Made by a program: the position numbers and the translations under genes
Notes under the pieces: model-generated
What the model saw: only the letters and a program-made list of their open reading frames with translations
What the model was told of the DNA's origin: nothing
Database searches by the model: none
From: Aquarana catesbeiana
Taxonomy: Eukaryota > Chordata > Amphibia > Anura > Ranidae
Assembly (NCBI RefSeq): GCF_042186555.1
Contig: NC_133333.1
Location: 223,326,757 to 223,390,756 of the forward strand
DNA: 64,000 nt
Reading direction: 5' to 3'
Shown here: positions 11,187-22,549 of the stretch, in pieces
Numbering within the stretch: the first letter of the stretch is position 1
Layout: every line of letters starts with the position of its first letter

Positions 11187-11654
11187 TTAAAGGAGTTGTA
11201 AACCCTCAAGGTTTTTCACCTAAATGCATTCTATGCATTAAGGTGAAAAAACCTTCTGCGCTGCAGCCTCCCTCCAGAGCCCCCCCCCCCCCCTTTTTCT
11301 TACCTGAACCCGCTCCAGCTGCTGTTTTGGGTCCTCATTGGATAGATTGATAGCAGCAGAAGCCATTGTCTCTCGCTGCTATCGATCAAATCCAGTGACA
11401 CGGGAGCCTGGGGCAGGGCCGAGTCCTGCTGTCTGTGTCAATGGCTGAAGCAGCAGGACTTGAGAGCGCGCCTGCACGAGTGCCCCGTGGAAAGCGTCTC
11501 TCCGTGGGGGCACCCGATGAAGAGAAGGAGCCAGGAGTGGCGCTGGGACACCCCAGAAAAGGAGGATCTGGACCGCTCTGTGCAAAACCCTTGCAGGTAA
11601 GTATAACATGTTTGTTATGTTACAAAAAAAAATGAACCTTTACAATCGCTTTAA
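11187..11654. mobile_element. Second TTAA-bounded MITE, directly abutting the first
   Basis: It starts TTAAAGGAGTTGTAAACCC and ends with the complement of TTAAAGCGATTGTAAAGG. Its left TTAA (11187-11190) immediately follows the right TTAA (11183-11186) of the neighbouring element. A GC-rich centre (11270-11600) supplies the open frames seen here; they have no recognisable domain and are not called as genes. Confidence 0.8.
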
Positions 11655-13049
11655 CTAAATTGGTGGTCACACAACGTGCCAGGTGACGTGGATAAACCAC
11701 CATACTCTTTTGCGCTAATAAGCGCCCATTCAGTCTAATGGTATAATGCATCTTTAAATAACCCATGTCTCCCCTTTTCCCAAGTAAACGGACATAATCA
11801 CTATCTCAGCTTCATCGCTCCTTCATCTGCCCCCATCTTTTCCTGGGAGCCACCTTTTATTCATATAAGACAGTAGAGCCTCATGTTTTCACAATCGACC
11901 ATTCAAACACAGGCATTCCCGCAAGCAGGAGGGATTATCCAACAACCAATGAACAAGGACTAGGGGAGTCTTGTGGGCGTGTCTGGGTGGGGGGCAGCGT
12001 GTACAATCTCCAGCCCCCTGTCTCTGTAAGCTATCCTCAGCATGATCACAGGAAGCCTGAGATCATGAACACTTCTCCCCGACCACAACGATTCAAAGGC
12101 TCCCGTTTTTAGCGTTTGTTCGTGAATCCTTATTCTGCTTTGTTCCGAGAACAAAACATACCCAGGCTATACTACTGTCTCTGTGGATGGGAGATTATCT
12201 GCAGGTATAAGCCACGCCACCCCAAATATGTTGATCAGGCATACAGGGGTGACACGAGCGCACATCCTCTTAAACCAATAATGTCTTTGCAGAGCGAACC
12301 CATCCCCTCCAGACGATCGTTCTGTGCATCGCACAGGGGCCCTTCGCTGGCTGACATATCCCAACTCCGCAAACACTTCTCTACATCCCCAAGAAGCTTT
12401 CCACTACCAAACGGATCTCAACCTGCGTCAGTCTGCCCCAGTCCGCTCTTTAGAGCGGGCTGCGGGAGTACTAACACTGGGAGACACTATGACAATACAT
12501 ATTAAAATACATCTTCATAAAATTTCCACAACACAGGTGTTCTGGACTTCAGGGAGCTACAGTCCTTCTTCAGATGTTCCCCATGCTGCCTGGGCGACAT
12601 GGACACTTCCCATTGGCTATCCAGAGTGATGATGTCCTGGAAAAGGGCAGAAACAAGACCAGTTGACAGCAGGCACAGACTGCAGTGTTAGACCATTGGC
12701 CTGTACACCCAGGTAAGACAACATTAAAGGTCACATGTCAGTGAGTTCTAGCGAGTAGAGAAGTTTGTGTGTTTTTTCATTTATTTTTTCATTTAATTGT
12801 GAGTAGGAATGGATTGGGGCACAACATTTGCATGGGGCTTTAAATCAGGTCAACAATGGCAGATCTCAAATTTCTGTACTGGCAGTTTTGGTTTAAGCAT
12901 CTAGCTATTATGCAGCTCACAAGCTTATGTTGGAAAGTTGCCCATGCCCACAGCTCAGTTATTGCACTCCTTGCAGTTTGCAGTGATGGCTGCAGTTACT
13001 GCTATAATTGTAATAGCCTGTTCATACATACATACAAATAGCATCCAAT
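11655..13049. other. Gene-less stretch with a dispersed-repeat fragment
   Basis: Positions 12536-12670 are homologous to the repeat near 9453-9560 and, in a short part, to 16440-16490 (GACATGGACACTTCC / GACATGGACACTTGC). Other short open frames (for example 12116-12505) show no domain I recognise and have no codon pattern beyond chance. Confidence 0.45.
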
Positions 13050-13500
13050 ACTGGTGCGCTAATACGATGTTTACCATTGTTCAATAGTCTCTGTGTCAGC
13101 ATATCTATACATTAACGCTCGATAAAACATGAAAATTACGCATACAATCTCTAAATCTCTTGTGTCCTGCTGAGATCGTTTTATTTACTCATTTTGTTTG
13201 CGGTCTCTTATTTTTTTTTTGAATAATCCTCTTTCGCAAACATCAGATCAGTTTCCTTTATATTGATGTAGGCGGGTGTGCTTGCATGGATTTTAATTGC
13301 ATTGAAAAGCTGATTTCCATATTAAAACATGTCCTGGGGGAGGCTTCTATAGTTAAGTTAATATTAACTCTAGCTCCTGAGACACTACAGCCTCTCTTAA
13401 CTCAACCACGGCCACTTTGTCTCTTAATAGATAATGCTATCTAAGTCTCTAATGTACTCAGAGAGATCTATGGAATACAGTTCAGTGAATCGATCCGCTC
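13050..13500. other. Candidate conserved non-coding segment
   Basis: Moderately AT-rich, repeat-free DNA with words typical of developmental enhancers (GATTTTAATTGCATTG, GTTAATATTAACTC, CATATTAAAACATG). No coding frame is present. The suggestion is based only on composition and the absence of known repeats; cross-species alignment would decide it. Confidence 0.25.
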
Positions 13501-13736
13501 AAGCTAAGACTCATCTACGGCTGTGGCAATAGAGCGGATCTTTGATAACCTGTAGGTACAAACAAAGTCCGAGGTGTTGTGTATGCTACTCACACACTGA
13601 CATCAAAACAGGGCACAAGGTGCATCTTCTTACAGCTTAAAGTGTATTTCCACTTTTGCCACAGAATTGGGATAATGCCTAATATATATTTGTTACGTGT
13701 TCCCATCCCCATAAACATAATTTATTTAAAAAAATG

Positions 13737-14870
13737 TAAATGTAGCACCCTTTACTTAGGTAGATGCTAGAGATGAGATTTTTGGTAAGTGCAGGTAAAT
13801 TTAGGCAGGCCTAGCTGGAAGCTAGGCCTGTTTGTTTTGATCTGTGTGGGAGTGGCTTAGAGTAGGCTAGTGACTCACAGACAGCATCACTTCTCAGTTA
13901 CCTCCCTCTGGCTTCTAGAGGATTCTAGAAGAGAGGGGGGGGGGGAGAGAGATGGAGCTGCCTGGGATGTTCTAAGAAGCCCTGACCAATCACCAACCTG
14001 GATTGGCAGGGGGCAGGCCTCCTTAAATGGGTCATTCCAACTGGGGAGTTGTTGTTGGGTGGAAGAACTGAGGATGGAGTGCTAGGCTGTCGGGGCCTTT
14101 GAGGCCACTCCCCAGTCTAGGGGGGGGGGTGACCTTGGGCCAGGGAGCAGGAAGGATCCCTTTAAGACTGCATGAATGATCTGGACAGGAGGCACAGAGA
14201 GGAGTCAGAGACGACAGCGGGAGCTAGTACTGCCCAGGCAAGTCTTCAGGAGGGAACCACAGGTGTTTGTGTGAACAGGAGGATCACAGTTGGGAGAACT
14301 GGGGAGGCACGCCAGAGAGGACTGGGAGTGTACAGTCTGGGATGGGTGCAGAGCCAGCAGTAAGGACTGTGATGTCGTGGGCAGTAGCAGCAGGGAGGGC
14401 TGGCAGGGCCTTAAGAGGGATTGCTAGGGGCAGTAGTCCACCATAGGACAGCTAGCACTAAAGACTTCCTATTCTATATTTTTGCTACACTAAAAGGGTC
14501 CCTGCCTACAAATGGCAATTTCCGAGTCCTGACTAAGTTAGTGTTGGGCCCAACCATGTGCTAGCTGTGCTTGGAGTCAAGTGTGGTGCAGGAGGAAGAG
14601 AGAGTAATAGTCTGCAAGCAGGTGTTGTTCAGGAGGAGTTTCGAGAAGTGTTTGTACAAACAGTGTATATAGTTCTGTCCCAAATTGACTGTTTTGAAAT
14701 TCTACCGGGCATCCCATATATTCCCATCCCTAGCAAAGTTCAAATCCCTCAATAAAAATACAAAAACAAGCATATGGACTGTTCATTGTCTCCAAGGTGA
14801 TTGGGATGTGAATGCCGGGCTGGGCAGGGTGACAGGTGGACCACAACCTACGGGGGTGCCGCTACATAAA
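13737..14870 (+). mobile_element. Putative solo LTR (TG...CA) with TAAA flanks
   Basis: The element at 13741-14866 starts TGTAGCACCC and ends GGTGCCGCTACA, giving an imperfect inverted terminus with the TG/CA ends of an LTR. A TAAA lies on each side (13737-13740 and 14867-14870), a possible 4-bp target duplication. Promoter-like features are CCAATC (about 13986) and ATTGG upstream of a CTTAAATGG box (about 14023). A poly-A signal CAATAAAAAT is at 14750. The same TGTAGCACCC start occurs at 55722 and, inverted, at 48213. No second LTR or gag-pol remnant is visible, so a solo LTR is the simplest reading; a DNA element with similar ends is possible. Confidence 0.6.
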
Positions 14871-15244
14871 TTTGCTGGTTACCTTTTTAAGTGCTTTTTA
14901 CTTGCTTAAAATACCTTTCATGCTCTCCCTGCTTTGGGACGTTTAGGAGTGGGCTGTAAAGCAATGGTTACCTAATTAACCCTGTCTGCACTGTGTTCAC
15001 AGTTCTTCATTATTAGCCGTAAACTAGATTTGAATACTGTTTGTTCTAATGAAGAGTTAACATGTTAGAAACCGCCCTCCTGCATTGTATGTTAATGAGG
15101 TATAGTTTAATCTGTGTGGGGACAAAGACTGTGAGACTGAGTCTTTGAATCCAAAGAATCCAAAAATTCTTAGAATCAGCAATAACACCTTCTTCTTAGA
15201 AACATCTGAAAGAATGAATGAATATTCTGGACAATAAAATGGAT
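14871..15244. other. Short gene-less stretch
   Basis: No gene or clear repeat boundary recognised between the putative LTR and the next hAT-like element. Confidence 0.4.
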
Positions 15245-15914
15245 GAATGCCCCAGGGCTTTTTTTCAGCGGGAACGCGGGGGAACGCAATTCCGGCACCT
15301 TCAGTACTGAATGTGGTGCTGGGGTGTGCTGGAGGTTCTATCGATGCTGACTGCTGGGGGATCAATTCTTGCTGGAGGCATCATTTGTTGCTGGGGAGGT
15401 CTGTTTTTACTGGTGGGGATCTATTTTTACTGGTGGGGATCCTATGTAGCTTGGGGGCCAATTATTGGTGGGAGGGATCTACTGTTGAGGCAGGAGTCTA
15501 TTGTTGCTGGCTTCTGACGGGCTAAGGATGCTGGCTGCCAAGAGATCTACTGTATTATTACTGGCAGGGGTTTTGGGTTGCTGGGGATGATCTTATGTTG
15601 CTAGGAGGTCAAATGTTGTTGAGAGGGATCTACTGTTGAGGTAAGGGATGCTGGCTGCTGGAAGATCTACTGTATTATTATATTGGGGTCTAATGTTGCT
15701 GGGGGCGGGTGAATCTATTGTTGTTAGCGAGGGATTTTATTGTTGCTTGGGGACCTATTGTTGCTGCGGGATCTATTGTTGTTGGTGGCATCTGTTGTTG
15801 CTGGCTGCACAGGATCGGGATAGGAGGTGGGTTGGGGATGGAGACAAGGGGGTACTTCTTGGAAGGGGGGAATACCTGCACCTATTCTCTGAGAAAAAAA
15901 TCCCTGCAATGCCC
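15245..15914. mobile_element. hAT-like non-autonomous element with 8-bp TSD
   Basis: The element at 15253-15906 starts CAGGGCTTTTTTTCAGCGG and ends GAAAAAAATCCCTG, an inverted terminus. The flanks GAATGCCC (15245-15252) and CAATGCCC (15907-15914) match at 7 of 8. The interior is a degenerate minisatellite of TCTATTGTTGCTGG-like units (about 15330-15810). It has no transposase; open frames in it follow the repeat. Confidence 0.8.
15330..15810. repeat. Degenerate minisatellite
   Basis: Loosely repeated units of about 30-40 bp containing GTTGCTGG, GGGGATCTA and TATTGTTG. A clear adjacent pair, TTTTTACTGGTGGGGATC, lies at about 15404-15441. Units are diverged, so the period is approximate. Confidence 0.65.
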
Positions 15915-16676
15915 AAGCGTCTGACGTGCCTAAATGCGTTTGTAAAACGCAATCTGAGGCGTGTTTTTAACGCTGCTTTTCCCCTGTCCAGTGTGCATGA
16001 GACCTTAAAGTATATGTGGATTCTAACAATGAACTTCTATTTTTTTCTCTGTTAAATATACCATTGAAAGCATTTTGTTATATACATTTGATTTTATAAA
16101 TACTTATTGATCCTGTCAGATGTTCAGAGCTTTCCTGTGTCCTGTCCACACTTTGTGTTATGTTAAGAAATCTGATTAGCCCTATCCGTCCTTATGTTAG
16201 GACTAAAGAAAGTTTAGCTTCTCTGTTGGGGGGATGGGAGAGTTCCTTCTATTGTAAGCCTAACAGTGGACTATCATGTAAGATCGAGTAGCCTTAAAAC
16301 CTCACCTAGGTTAAAAAGTCCCTATTCAATACTGTAAGTCGCGGTCATGTGGCGCCACAGCCCTGATTCTTCTCCTCTTTTGTATACTTCCTGTTCGGAT
16401 CCTTCTTTGGGTATAAATGTCAATGCCTGCATGAAAACAGGGCCTGCATGACATGGACACTTGCTATTGGATGTCCAGTGTGGAGGTTTACTCAGAAGAA
16501 AATTGTGCTATCTCATGGTGACAGTAGTTGACTGGTGATCTCAAATTCCATTCACACCGGTGGATTGGTGGTCCCCCGCGCCGGGAACCGTTGATGGTGA
16601 AGGACCTAGAGGGAGGACCTAAGTGACTATATCTGGTTTCACAAGGTAACGGTAAAAATTGCCTAGCAGGATGAGT
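15915..16676. other. Gene-less stretch
   Basis: No coding region. A short piece at 16440-16490 matches the dispersed repeat at 12590-12625. The remainder shows nothing I recognise. Confidence 0.4.
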
Positions 16677-17099
16677 TGCCGTGTACACACGGTCGGATTT
16701 TCTGACGGGAAATGTTCGATGGGAGTTTGTTGTCGGAAATTCCGACCGTGTGTAGGCTCCATCAGACATTTTCTGTTGGAATTTCCTACAAACAAAATTT
16801 GAGATCTGCATCTCAAATTTTCCGACAACAAAATCCGTTGTCATAAATTCCGATCGTGTGTACACAATTCCGATGCACAAAGTTGCACGCATGTTCGGAA
16901 TCAAGCATAAGAGCAGCACTGGCTATTGAACTTTTTTCTCGGTTCGTCGTACATGTTGTACGTCACCGCGTTCTTGACGTTCGGAATTTCTGACAAGATT
17001 TGTGTGACCGTGTGTATGCAAGACAAGTTTGAGCCAACATCCGTGGGGAAAAAAAACATGGATTTTGTTGTCGGAATGTGCGATCATGTGTACGTGACA
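16677..17099. mobile_element. TGCCG-hairpin MITE (copy 1)
   Basis: Starts TGCCGTGTACACACGGTCGG and ends near GATCATGTGTACGTGACA, the imperfect reverse complement. Inside, GACCGTGTGTA-like motifs begin at 16744, 16852, 17006 and 17082. Two other copies lie at 30811-31267 and 34513-34936. It contains a CACCGCGTTCTTGACG block shared with copy 3. Non-coding; its open frames on both strands are by-products of the symmetry. Confidence 0.8.
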
Positions 17100-18819
17100 T
17101 TGGTTGGAAGGGGGATAGGAAAAAAAATGTTTTAGCCCACAATGGGGCTTTAAGCAGGTGTTTGCGGAGACTGCTCCCTGATGATAAGCTAATCTCTTCA
17201 CAGTGCTCCAAAATAAGAGGGCTTTGACACTTTCCATTATGCAGTGCAAGCATGGGTCTCTCTTCCCCTAAAGACTGTAACTGTCTGTGCTGCCATTACT
17301 TGGAATGACTGTTATTAACCTGTACACAGTTGTCATCGTTGTAGAGAAACTGTCTGGGTCTCACATTCTTCCAAGTAATTGAGGGATTACTCCCAAAGCT
17401 GGATTTAAGTCTGGGGAAAAGAGTGAGAATGAGTCTGTAGGTTAAGCCAACGATGAGGTTGGAACGAAGTTCTTGTCCCCATGGCACACAAAATCACTAA
17501 AGTGGTTGTCACGGGTATAGGAATGCACGCACAGGGGGTAACTACATTATCAGACATTCTAACCTTTCATAATATGCAGTGCTGTATAGAGTACTTGCTA
17601 GGGAAAGTGGTAGGTTAGGTGAACCTGTTGCTTTGCCCTGTATGAGTCCACTTTAAAGGCTCATTTCTACTATAGCATTATAAAAACATGCTATAAATCA
17701 TCAATCAGGTTATTGCATTGTACACAAGTGCACACGACACTTAATTTTGAATGGCACATCACAATGCCCAATGTGTGTTGCAGTATTTAGTATTATGTGT
17801 AGCAGAACTGTGCTTTGAGGTGCACTATAACCTATTCGTTTTTAATAGGCAGCCTAATGCAATGTTGTGGCACACTGTGTGAATGGGGCCTGAACTTAAA
17901 AGTCCATATAGTGTACTTGGTCTACAAGCAAATGGCTTCACTTCCTCATCCAGACATTGCTATACTGCACCAGGTCATTTAATTACCTACTGTTGGCAAT
18001 CTGGGGATTTGAGAACCCCTACTTGTGATGTTGGAGGGCGATTCTCAAACACACCCACTGCAGGCTCCTCTCTGTCAATAGTAGGACACTTACAGCCACC
18101 AATCAGAGACATGCATGCCTTGGAACTTTGAGGGTCATTAGCAATACACAAGAAAATTACTCATTACAGGCTTTAGATTTTTACTGGTAGTGACTATCTA
18201 CTGAGATCTCTGGATTCTAGCTGCAGTGGAACTTTTTGGCTTTAGTACAGTTACAGCATTTGCTGATAGCATTAGCTCAGCTTTGATTGATTTCACTTGC
18301 CTGGAATTGCTCTTAATGGAGCTATACTTTAGGCTTGAGGGAACAAACCATGGTGCTTAGAGGAAAGCCAGAACATACAAACTCCAGTGTGGTGGGATTG
18401 AATCCTAGTGCAAGCCAACATTTCTAGTTAATGAGTCACATTTCTGCTTATTGGCGATGATCAAAAGTCATTACACTCCTTGATGCCGCCATAGACCTAG
18501 GTTCCTCTACAGTCAGATGCATCCTGTTTGTGCAGCCGCCAGCAAAGTAATATTTTCAGTGTCCAAAATTATATGGCCAACATTTGTGAAAACCTGACCA
18601 TGACAACTATATGTGCTTGTCCAATATTATATGCTGCTCCAAACAAGATCCAGCTCTACACTTCATATCTCGTGTGCTGGCTCAGCTTGTCTCCACCAAA
18701 TCAATCAATTGTATCATCAACAGGAATGCCACACATTGAGATGCAAAAAAATATTCTTTCTTTATTAAAATAGCCAGCAGGAACAGGTTCTATTCTGGCG
18801 AACTAGACTCAGCACTTTC
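17100..18819. other. Gene-less stretch of 1.7 kb
   Basis: No coding region, RNA gene or complete repeat was recognised. Short open frames (17883-18131, 18528-18773) lack any domain signature. Confidence 0.4.
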
Positions 18820-19168
18820 ATTACTATGTGAGTGTGTTGGACATCCCATTCCAAAACCATGGCCATTAACATGGGGTATCCCACTTTAACCCCACCTCCC
18901 TTTGTAGCCAAAACAGTTTCCACTCTTCTGAAAAAGCTTTTCAAATGATCTTGGCATGTGTCTGTGGGAATTTGTGCCTGTGCCTGTTTGTGCCTGTTCA
19001 ACCAGAGGACCATTTGTGAGATCAAGTACTGATGTTGAATGAGAAGATCTGTCTCTCAATCTGCCTTCCAATTTATCAGTTCAGTAAGGTCTAAGTCAGT
19101 TCTCCATGCAGGTCACTTGAGTTCCTCCACACCAAATTCATCAGACCATGTCTTTATGGACCTTCTTG
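18820..19168 (-). pseudogene. Tc1-like transposase relic (C-terminal part)
   Basis: Read on the minus strand, this decays into a C-terminal Tc1/mariner transposase segment. Recognisable pieces correspond to the region after the catalytic glutamate (a DLTN word, then a NCFGYKG-like word in place of the usual VIAAKGG). It resembles the better preserved segment at 21693-21950 but belongs to a different Tc1 subfamily. Frameshifts and stops make it non-functional, and no terminal repeats could be placed. Confidence 0.65.
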
Positions 19169-19367
19169 GTGTACAGGACACCGGGAGTGTGTCCTGGACG
19201 GGAGATATATTTCACTAGTATGTGAGTTGTGGTCCCTCTAAGGGGAGCAGTTTAAAGACTGGGCTGAGTACTCAGGGGTTCTCACCCATGCAGGGTGAGG
19301 GGTTCTGGTGTGATCTGGCTGAAAGATAGGACTTATTGTCAGTGCTCTCTTAGTTAATAAACTCTTA
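19169..19367. other. Possible LTR fragment
   Basis: GACACCGGGAGTGTGTCC at the start forms a small palindrome, and TTAATAAACTCTTATTA near 19353 looks like a poly-A signal region. Both would fit an LTR piece, but there is no partner or coding remnant. Confidence 0.25.
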
Positions 19368-19937
19368 TTAGGGAACAGTGGCGGCTGCTCCATTGGGATG
19401 CGGCCCCCCTAATCCATGCGCCTGGCCCCTAATCTACATGCAGGGTGCCGGACGCATGGATTTCAATTGGGTTTTTTTTGTTGTTGAAGCATGTGATTAG
19501 AGCCTGAGGCTCTAATTGTCTTCAAAAAAGGGTGGGCTCGAGACACAGAGCACTGCGCCCTGAGCTCACCCAGTTGTGTGACAATAGTGAATTAATATTC
19601 GCTATTGTCTTCCTGCTTCCCCTCCCAGCCAATCAGGAAGTGGGTCTTAAGACCCAATTGGCCAAGAGGAGAAGCGACTATATTGGCCAGGAGCAGGGGG
19701 GCGGCAATGAGGAGAGGCAGGGGGAAGCTGCGGAAGCTGCCCACGACCTTGATGGGGTAAGTACGTGGCTTATGAGTGAACGGGCCAGCAACGGGGGGGG
19801 TTTGTTCGCCGATTGACCGAGCGACGGGGGGTGGGTATGGGGTTTGACTGACTGAACTTACGGGGGGGTCGGGGGGTTTGTTTGCTGTACCCCCTTCCAT
19901 CCAAAAAAATTGAGCACCAGCCGCCACTGTTAGGGAC
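19368..19937. mobile_element. hAT-like non-autonomous element, 554 bp, with 8-bp TSD
   Basis: The element at 19376-19929 starts CAGTGGCGGCTGCTCC and ends GCACCAGCCGCCACTG, a clear terminal inverted repeat. The flanks TTAGGGAA (19368-19375) and TTAGGGAC (19930-19937) match at 7 of 8. It has the same type of 3' end as the host element at 356-2130 and shares its middle portion (CCAATCAGGAA..., GGAGAAGCG). It is an internally deleted element without transposase. Confidence 0.85.
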
Positions 19938-20404
19938 ACAGAATTTCGGATGTTCAAAGAGATTTGGGTAGGAAGAAACTTCTAACCCCGTCTACCAGAA
20001 CTCTGGTCCCGAAGGGGTTAAGCCCCAGGCCAGGCAAGAGAGGCTTGAAAGGCAGCCTCTCTTGCAGCACGCATGTCAGAGACGTAGAGTGGAGAGAGAG
20101 GCTCACAAGCTGTGAGTTAATCCTCGCACACACTACAGCAGCTCAGGTCGGAGCCGCTGTACTAACAATCCTGCTGTGCTATTGTGTTCTGACAGAGGGA
20201 TGGCCCCCTCGCCAGAACACTCTTGTCAGCACTACCAGCCATTGGCCAACGTGAGTTGGTTGGCAGACCTTTTTCAGTCATGACCCTTCGACAGAAGATG
20301 GGCTGAATGGCCAGCTTCTGTCAGACCAGCTGCTGTACACACGGGCCGAATGTCGGCCAGTTCAATAAAAATGCCGCCGGACATTCGGCCCGTGTGCATT
20401 AGGC
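19938..20404. repeat. Repeat fragment with a GTACACACGGGCC hairpin
   Basis: Positions 20334-20398 fold into a hairpin: TACACACGGGCCGAATGTCG against GGACATTCGGCCCGTGTGCA, with a short loop. The preceding 200 bp (TTCTGACAGAGGGATGGCCC) resemble 56080-56300, which also begins with GCTGTACACATGGGC, so both are probably members of one hairpin-ended family. Confidence 0.6.
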
Positions 20405-21232
20405 TTAAAGCGGAGTTCCACCCAGAATTTTTTTTTTTTTTTAATCTAATCCGTTCTTTTACACTGTATTAAAACAATAAATCCATGTCTTTTAACATAT
20501 CACCGCTCAATTTCCGTTCCTTCCAGCTCTACTGTGGGCACATGTGAAGCCCGCTAGCAGTTTCTTCTGGGATATGGTGATGCTGTATGCCCAGCATGCA
20601 CCTCTTGATCTCTCGATGCTTTGACCCGGTGTCCTGTCAGAAAGCCACTACCCATCAGACTATGCCACGAAAGTGAGGTTGTGTCGCGGCCATCTTGGTA
20701 CACCCGCACTCGTCCACAGTAAGCCTAGAGTTAGAAGATGGGGCAAGCGGACATCTTTATACACCCACCGGAGCCTTGCTTTTCACAGTTATTTTTAACA
20801 GTAAACTCAGCTTATATAGTGAAATACAGTATATATAAGCTGAGTTTACTGTTAAAAATATCTGTGAAAAGCAAGACACCGGTGGGTGTATAAAGATGTC
20901 CGCTTGCTGACTTCTAACTCTAGGCTTACTGCAGATGAATGTGGGTGTACCAAGATGGCCGCAACGCAATGTCACTTCAGTCGCATATTCTGACGGGTAG
21001 CGGCTTAACACCAGTGATGCCTGTTGTCTCCTGGGATTGATGACTCACATATTCCAGGAGACATTGCAATGCCGAAAATGACACGTGCGGCAGAGGTGGA
21101 GGAAGTATGAATACTATGAAGAAATACAGCAGTAAGTGTTTTTTTTTTTTAAATGTTATGCCAAAGTGCAATGAAGGCACTCTTTACTTCTGGATGGTGA
21201 AAAGTTAAAAATGTGGGTGAAACTCCGCTTTA
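20405..21232. mobile_element. TTAA-bounded palindromic MITE, 828 bp
   Basis: The ends are TTAAAGCGGAGTTCCACCC and its reverse complement with one change (GGGTGAAACTCCGCTTTAA). Nearly the whole interior from about 20640 to 21010 is a second palindrome centred near 20826. Paired segments include GCGGACATCTTTATACACCC against GGGTGTATAAAGATGTCCGC, and AACAGTAAACTCAGCTTATA against TATAAGCTGAGTTTACTGTT. It is non-coding and would form a long hairpin when single-stranded. Confidence 0.85.
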
Positions 21233-21608
21233 AGCATGATTGGTCAAACAAGCTGACACACTGGTTGCTGACTCCCCTTGTGGCCTGCCGGATACCCTTG
21301 CCACGGAGGAGCCCTAACCCCAGTGTGGGACCAACAGATTTGCGGTGAGCCTGTTGTAGAGGTTGTTGTACCAGGACTTTGGACCAATAATTTGTTTTGG
21401 CTGAAGAAAGCTGTTTTTGTTTATCTGTTTCTCAACAAACTGGTCGCTTTTACCAAACCAGTTGGCTGTCAGGGGCACAGTCATGGTGGAATAGAAAAGG
21501 GCCATCCTCAAGCTTTTGCCCCAAGGTTGAAATTGCACAGTTGTCCAAAAAATGTATAAATGCTAATGTTTATCATAGAGATTGCATGACTATGTTCTTG
21601 AATTTATG
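21233..21608. other. Gene-less stretch
   Basis: No recognisable gene. The open frames on both strands (for example 21278-21559) show no known domain. Confidence 0.4.
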
Positions 21609-22549
21609 TACACTATATTGTCAAAAGTATTGGGGCACCTACCTTTACACGCACATGAACTTTAGTGGCATCTCAGTCTTAGTCCGTAGGGTTCAATATT
21701 GAGTTGGTCCACCCTTTGCAGCTATAACAGCTTCAACTCTTCTGGGAAGGCTGTCCACAAGGTTTAGGAGTGTGTCTAGGGGATTGTTTGACCATTCTTC
21801 CAGAAGCGCATTTGTGAGGTCAGGCACTGATGTTGGACGAGAAGGTCTTGCTTGCAGTCTCCGCTCTAATTCATCCCAAAGGTGTTCTATCGGGTTGAGG
21901 CCAGAACTCTGTGCAGGCCAGTCAAGTTCCTCTACCCCAGACTCGCTCATCCATGTCTTTATGGACTTTGTTTGTGCACTGGTGCTCAGTCATGTTGGAA
22001 CAGGGAGGGGCCATCCCCAAACTGTTCCCACAAAGTTGGGAGCATGAAATTGTCCAAAATGTCTTGGTATGCTGACACCTTAAGAGTTCCCTTCACTAGA
22101 ACTAAGGGGCTAAGCCCAACCCCTGAAAAACAACCCCACACCACTATCCCCCCTCCACCAAATGATTTGGACCAGTGCACAAAGCAAGGTCCATAAAGAC
22201 ATGGATGAGCCAGTTTGGGGTGGTGGAGGAACTTGACTGGCCTGCGCAGAGTCATGACCTCAACATGATAGAACACCTTCAAGGTGAATTTGAGTGGAGA
22301 CTGTGAGTCAGGACTTCTTGTCCAACATCAGTGCCTGACCTCACAAATACGCTTTTGGAAGAATGGTCAAAGATTCCCATAGACACACTCCTAAACCTTG
22401 TGGAGAACCTTCCCAGAAGAGTTGAAGCTGTTATAGCTGCAAAGGGTGGGCCAACTCAATATTGAACCCTACGGACTAAGACTGGGATGCCAATTAAGTT
22501 CATGTGCGTGTAAAGGCAGGCGTCATAATACTTTTGAAAATATAGTGTA
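21609..22549. mobile_element. Palindromic Tc1-like non-autonomous element with TA TSD
   Basis: The element at 21611-22547 starts CACTATATTGTCAAAAGTAT and ends ...ACTTTTGAAAATATAGTG, with TA on each side (21609-21610, 22548-22549), as expected for Tc1/mariner. Both ends are the 3' end of the parent transposon: the C-terminal transposase coding segment lies on the minus strand at 21693-21950 and again, degraded, on the plus strand at about 22200-22465. Inverted arms are about 375 bp (21611-21986 and 22173-22547) with a single-copy spacer of about 186 bp. The N-terminal DNA-binding domain and most of the catalytic domain are absent, so it could move only with help. A partial second copy at 31340-32671 suggests that this arrangement propagated. 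Confidence 0.85.
21693..21950 (-). pseudogene. C-terminal Tc1-like transposase fragment
   Basis: An open segment of 85 codons with the SGLNPIEHLWDELERRL motif, which carries the third catalytic residue (Glu) of the D34E triad. It ends with VIAAKGGPTQY, the standard Tc1 C-terminus. It lacks everything upstream and is part of the palindromic element around it. Confidence 0.85.

Noticed and set aside
14742..14760. GTTCAAATCCC, similar to a tRNA B box
   Set aside because: No A box at the right distance and no cloverleaf; it lies next to the poly-A signal of a putative LTR.
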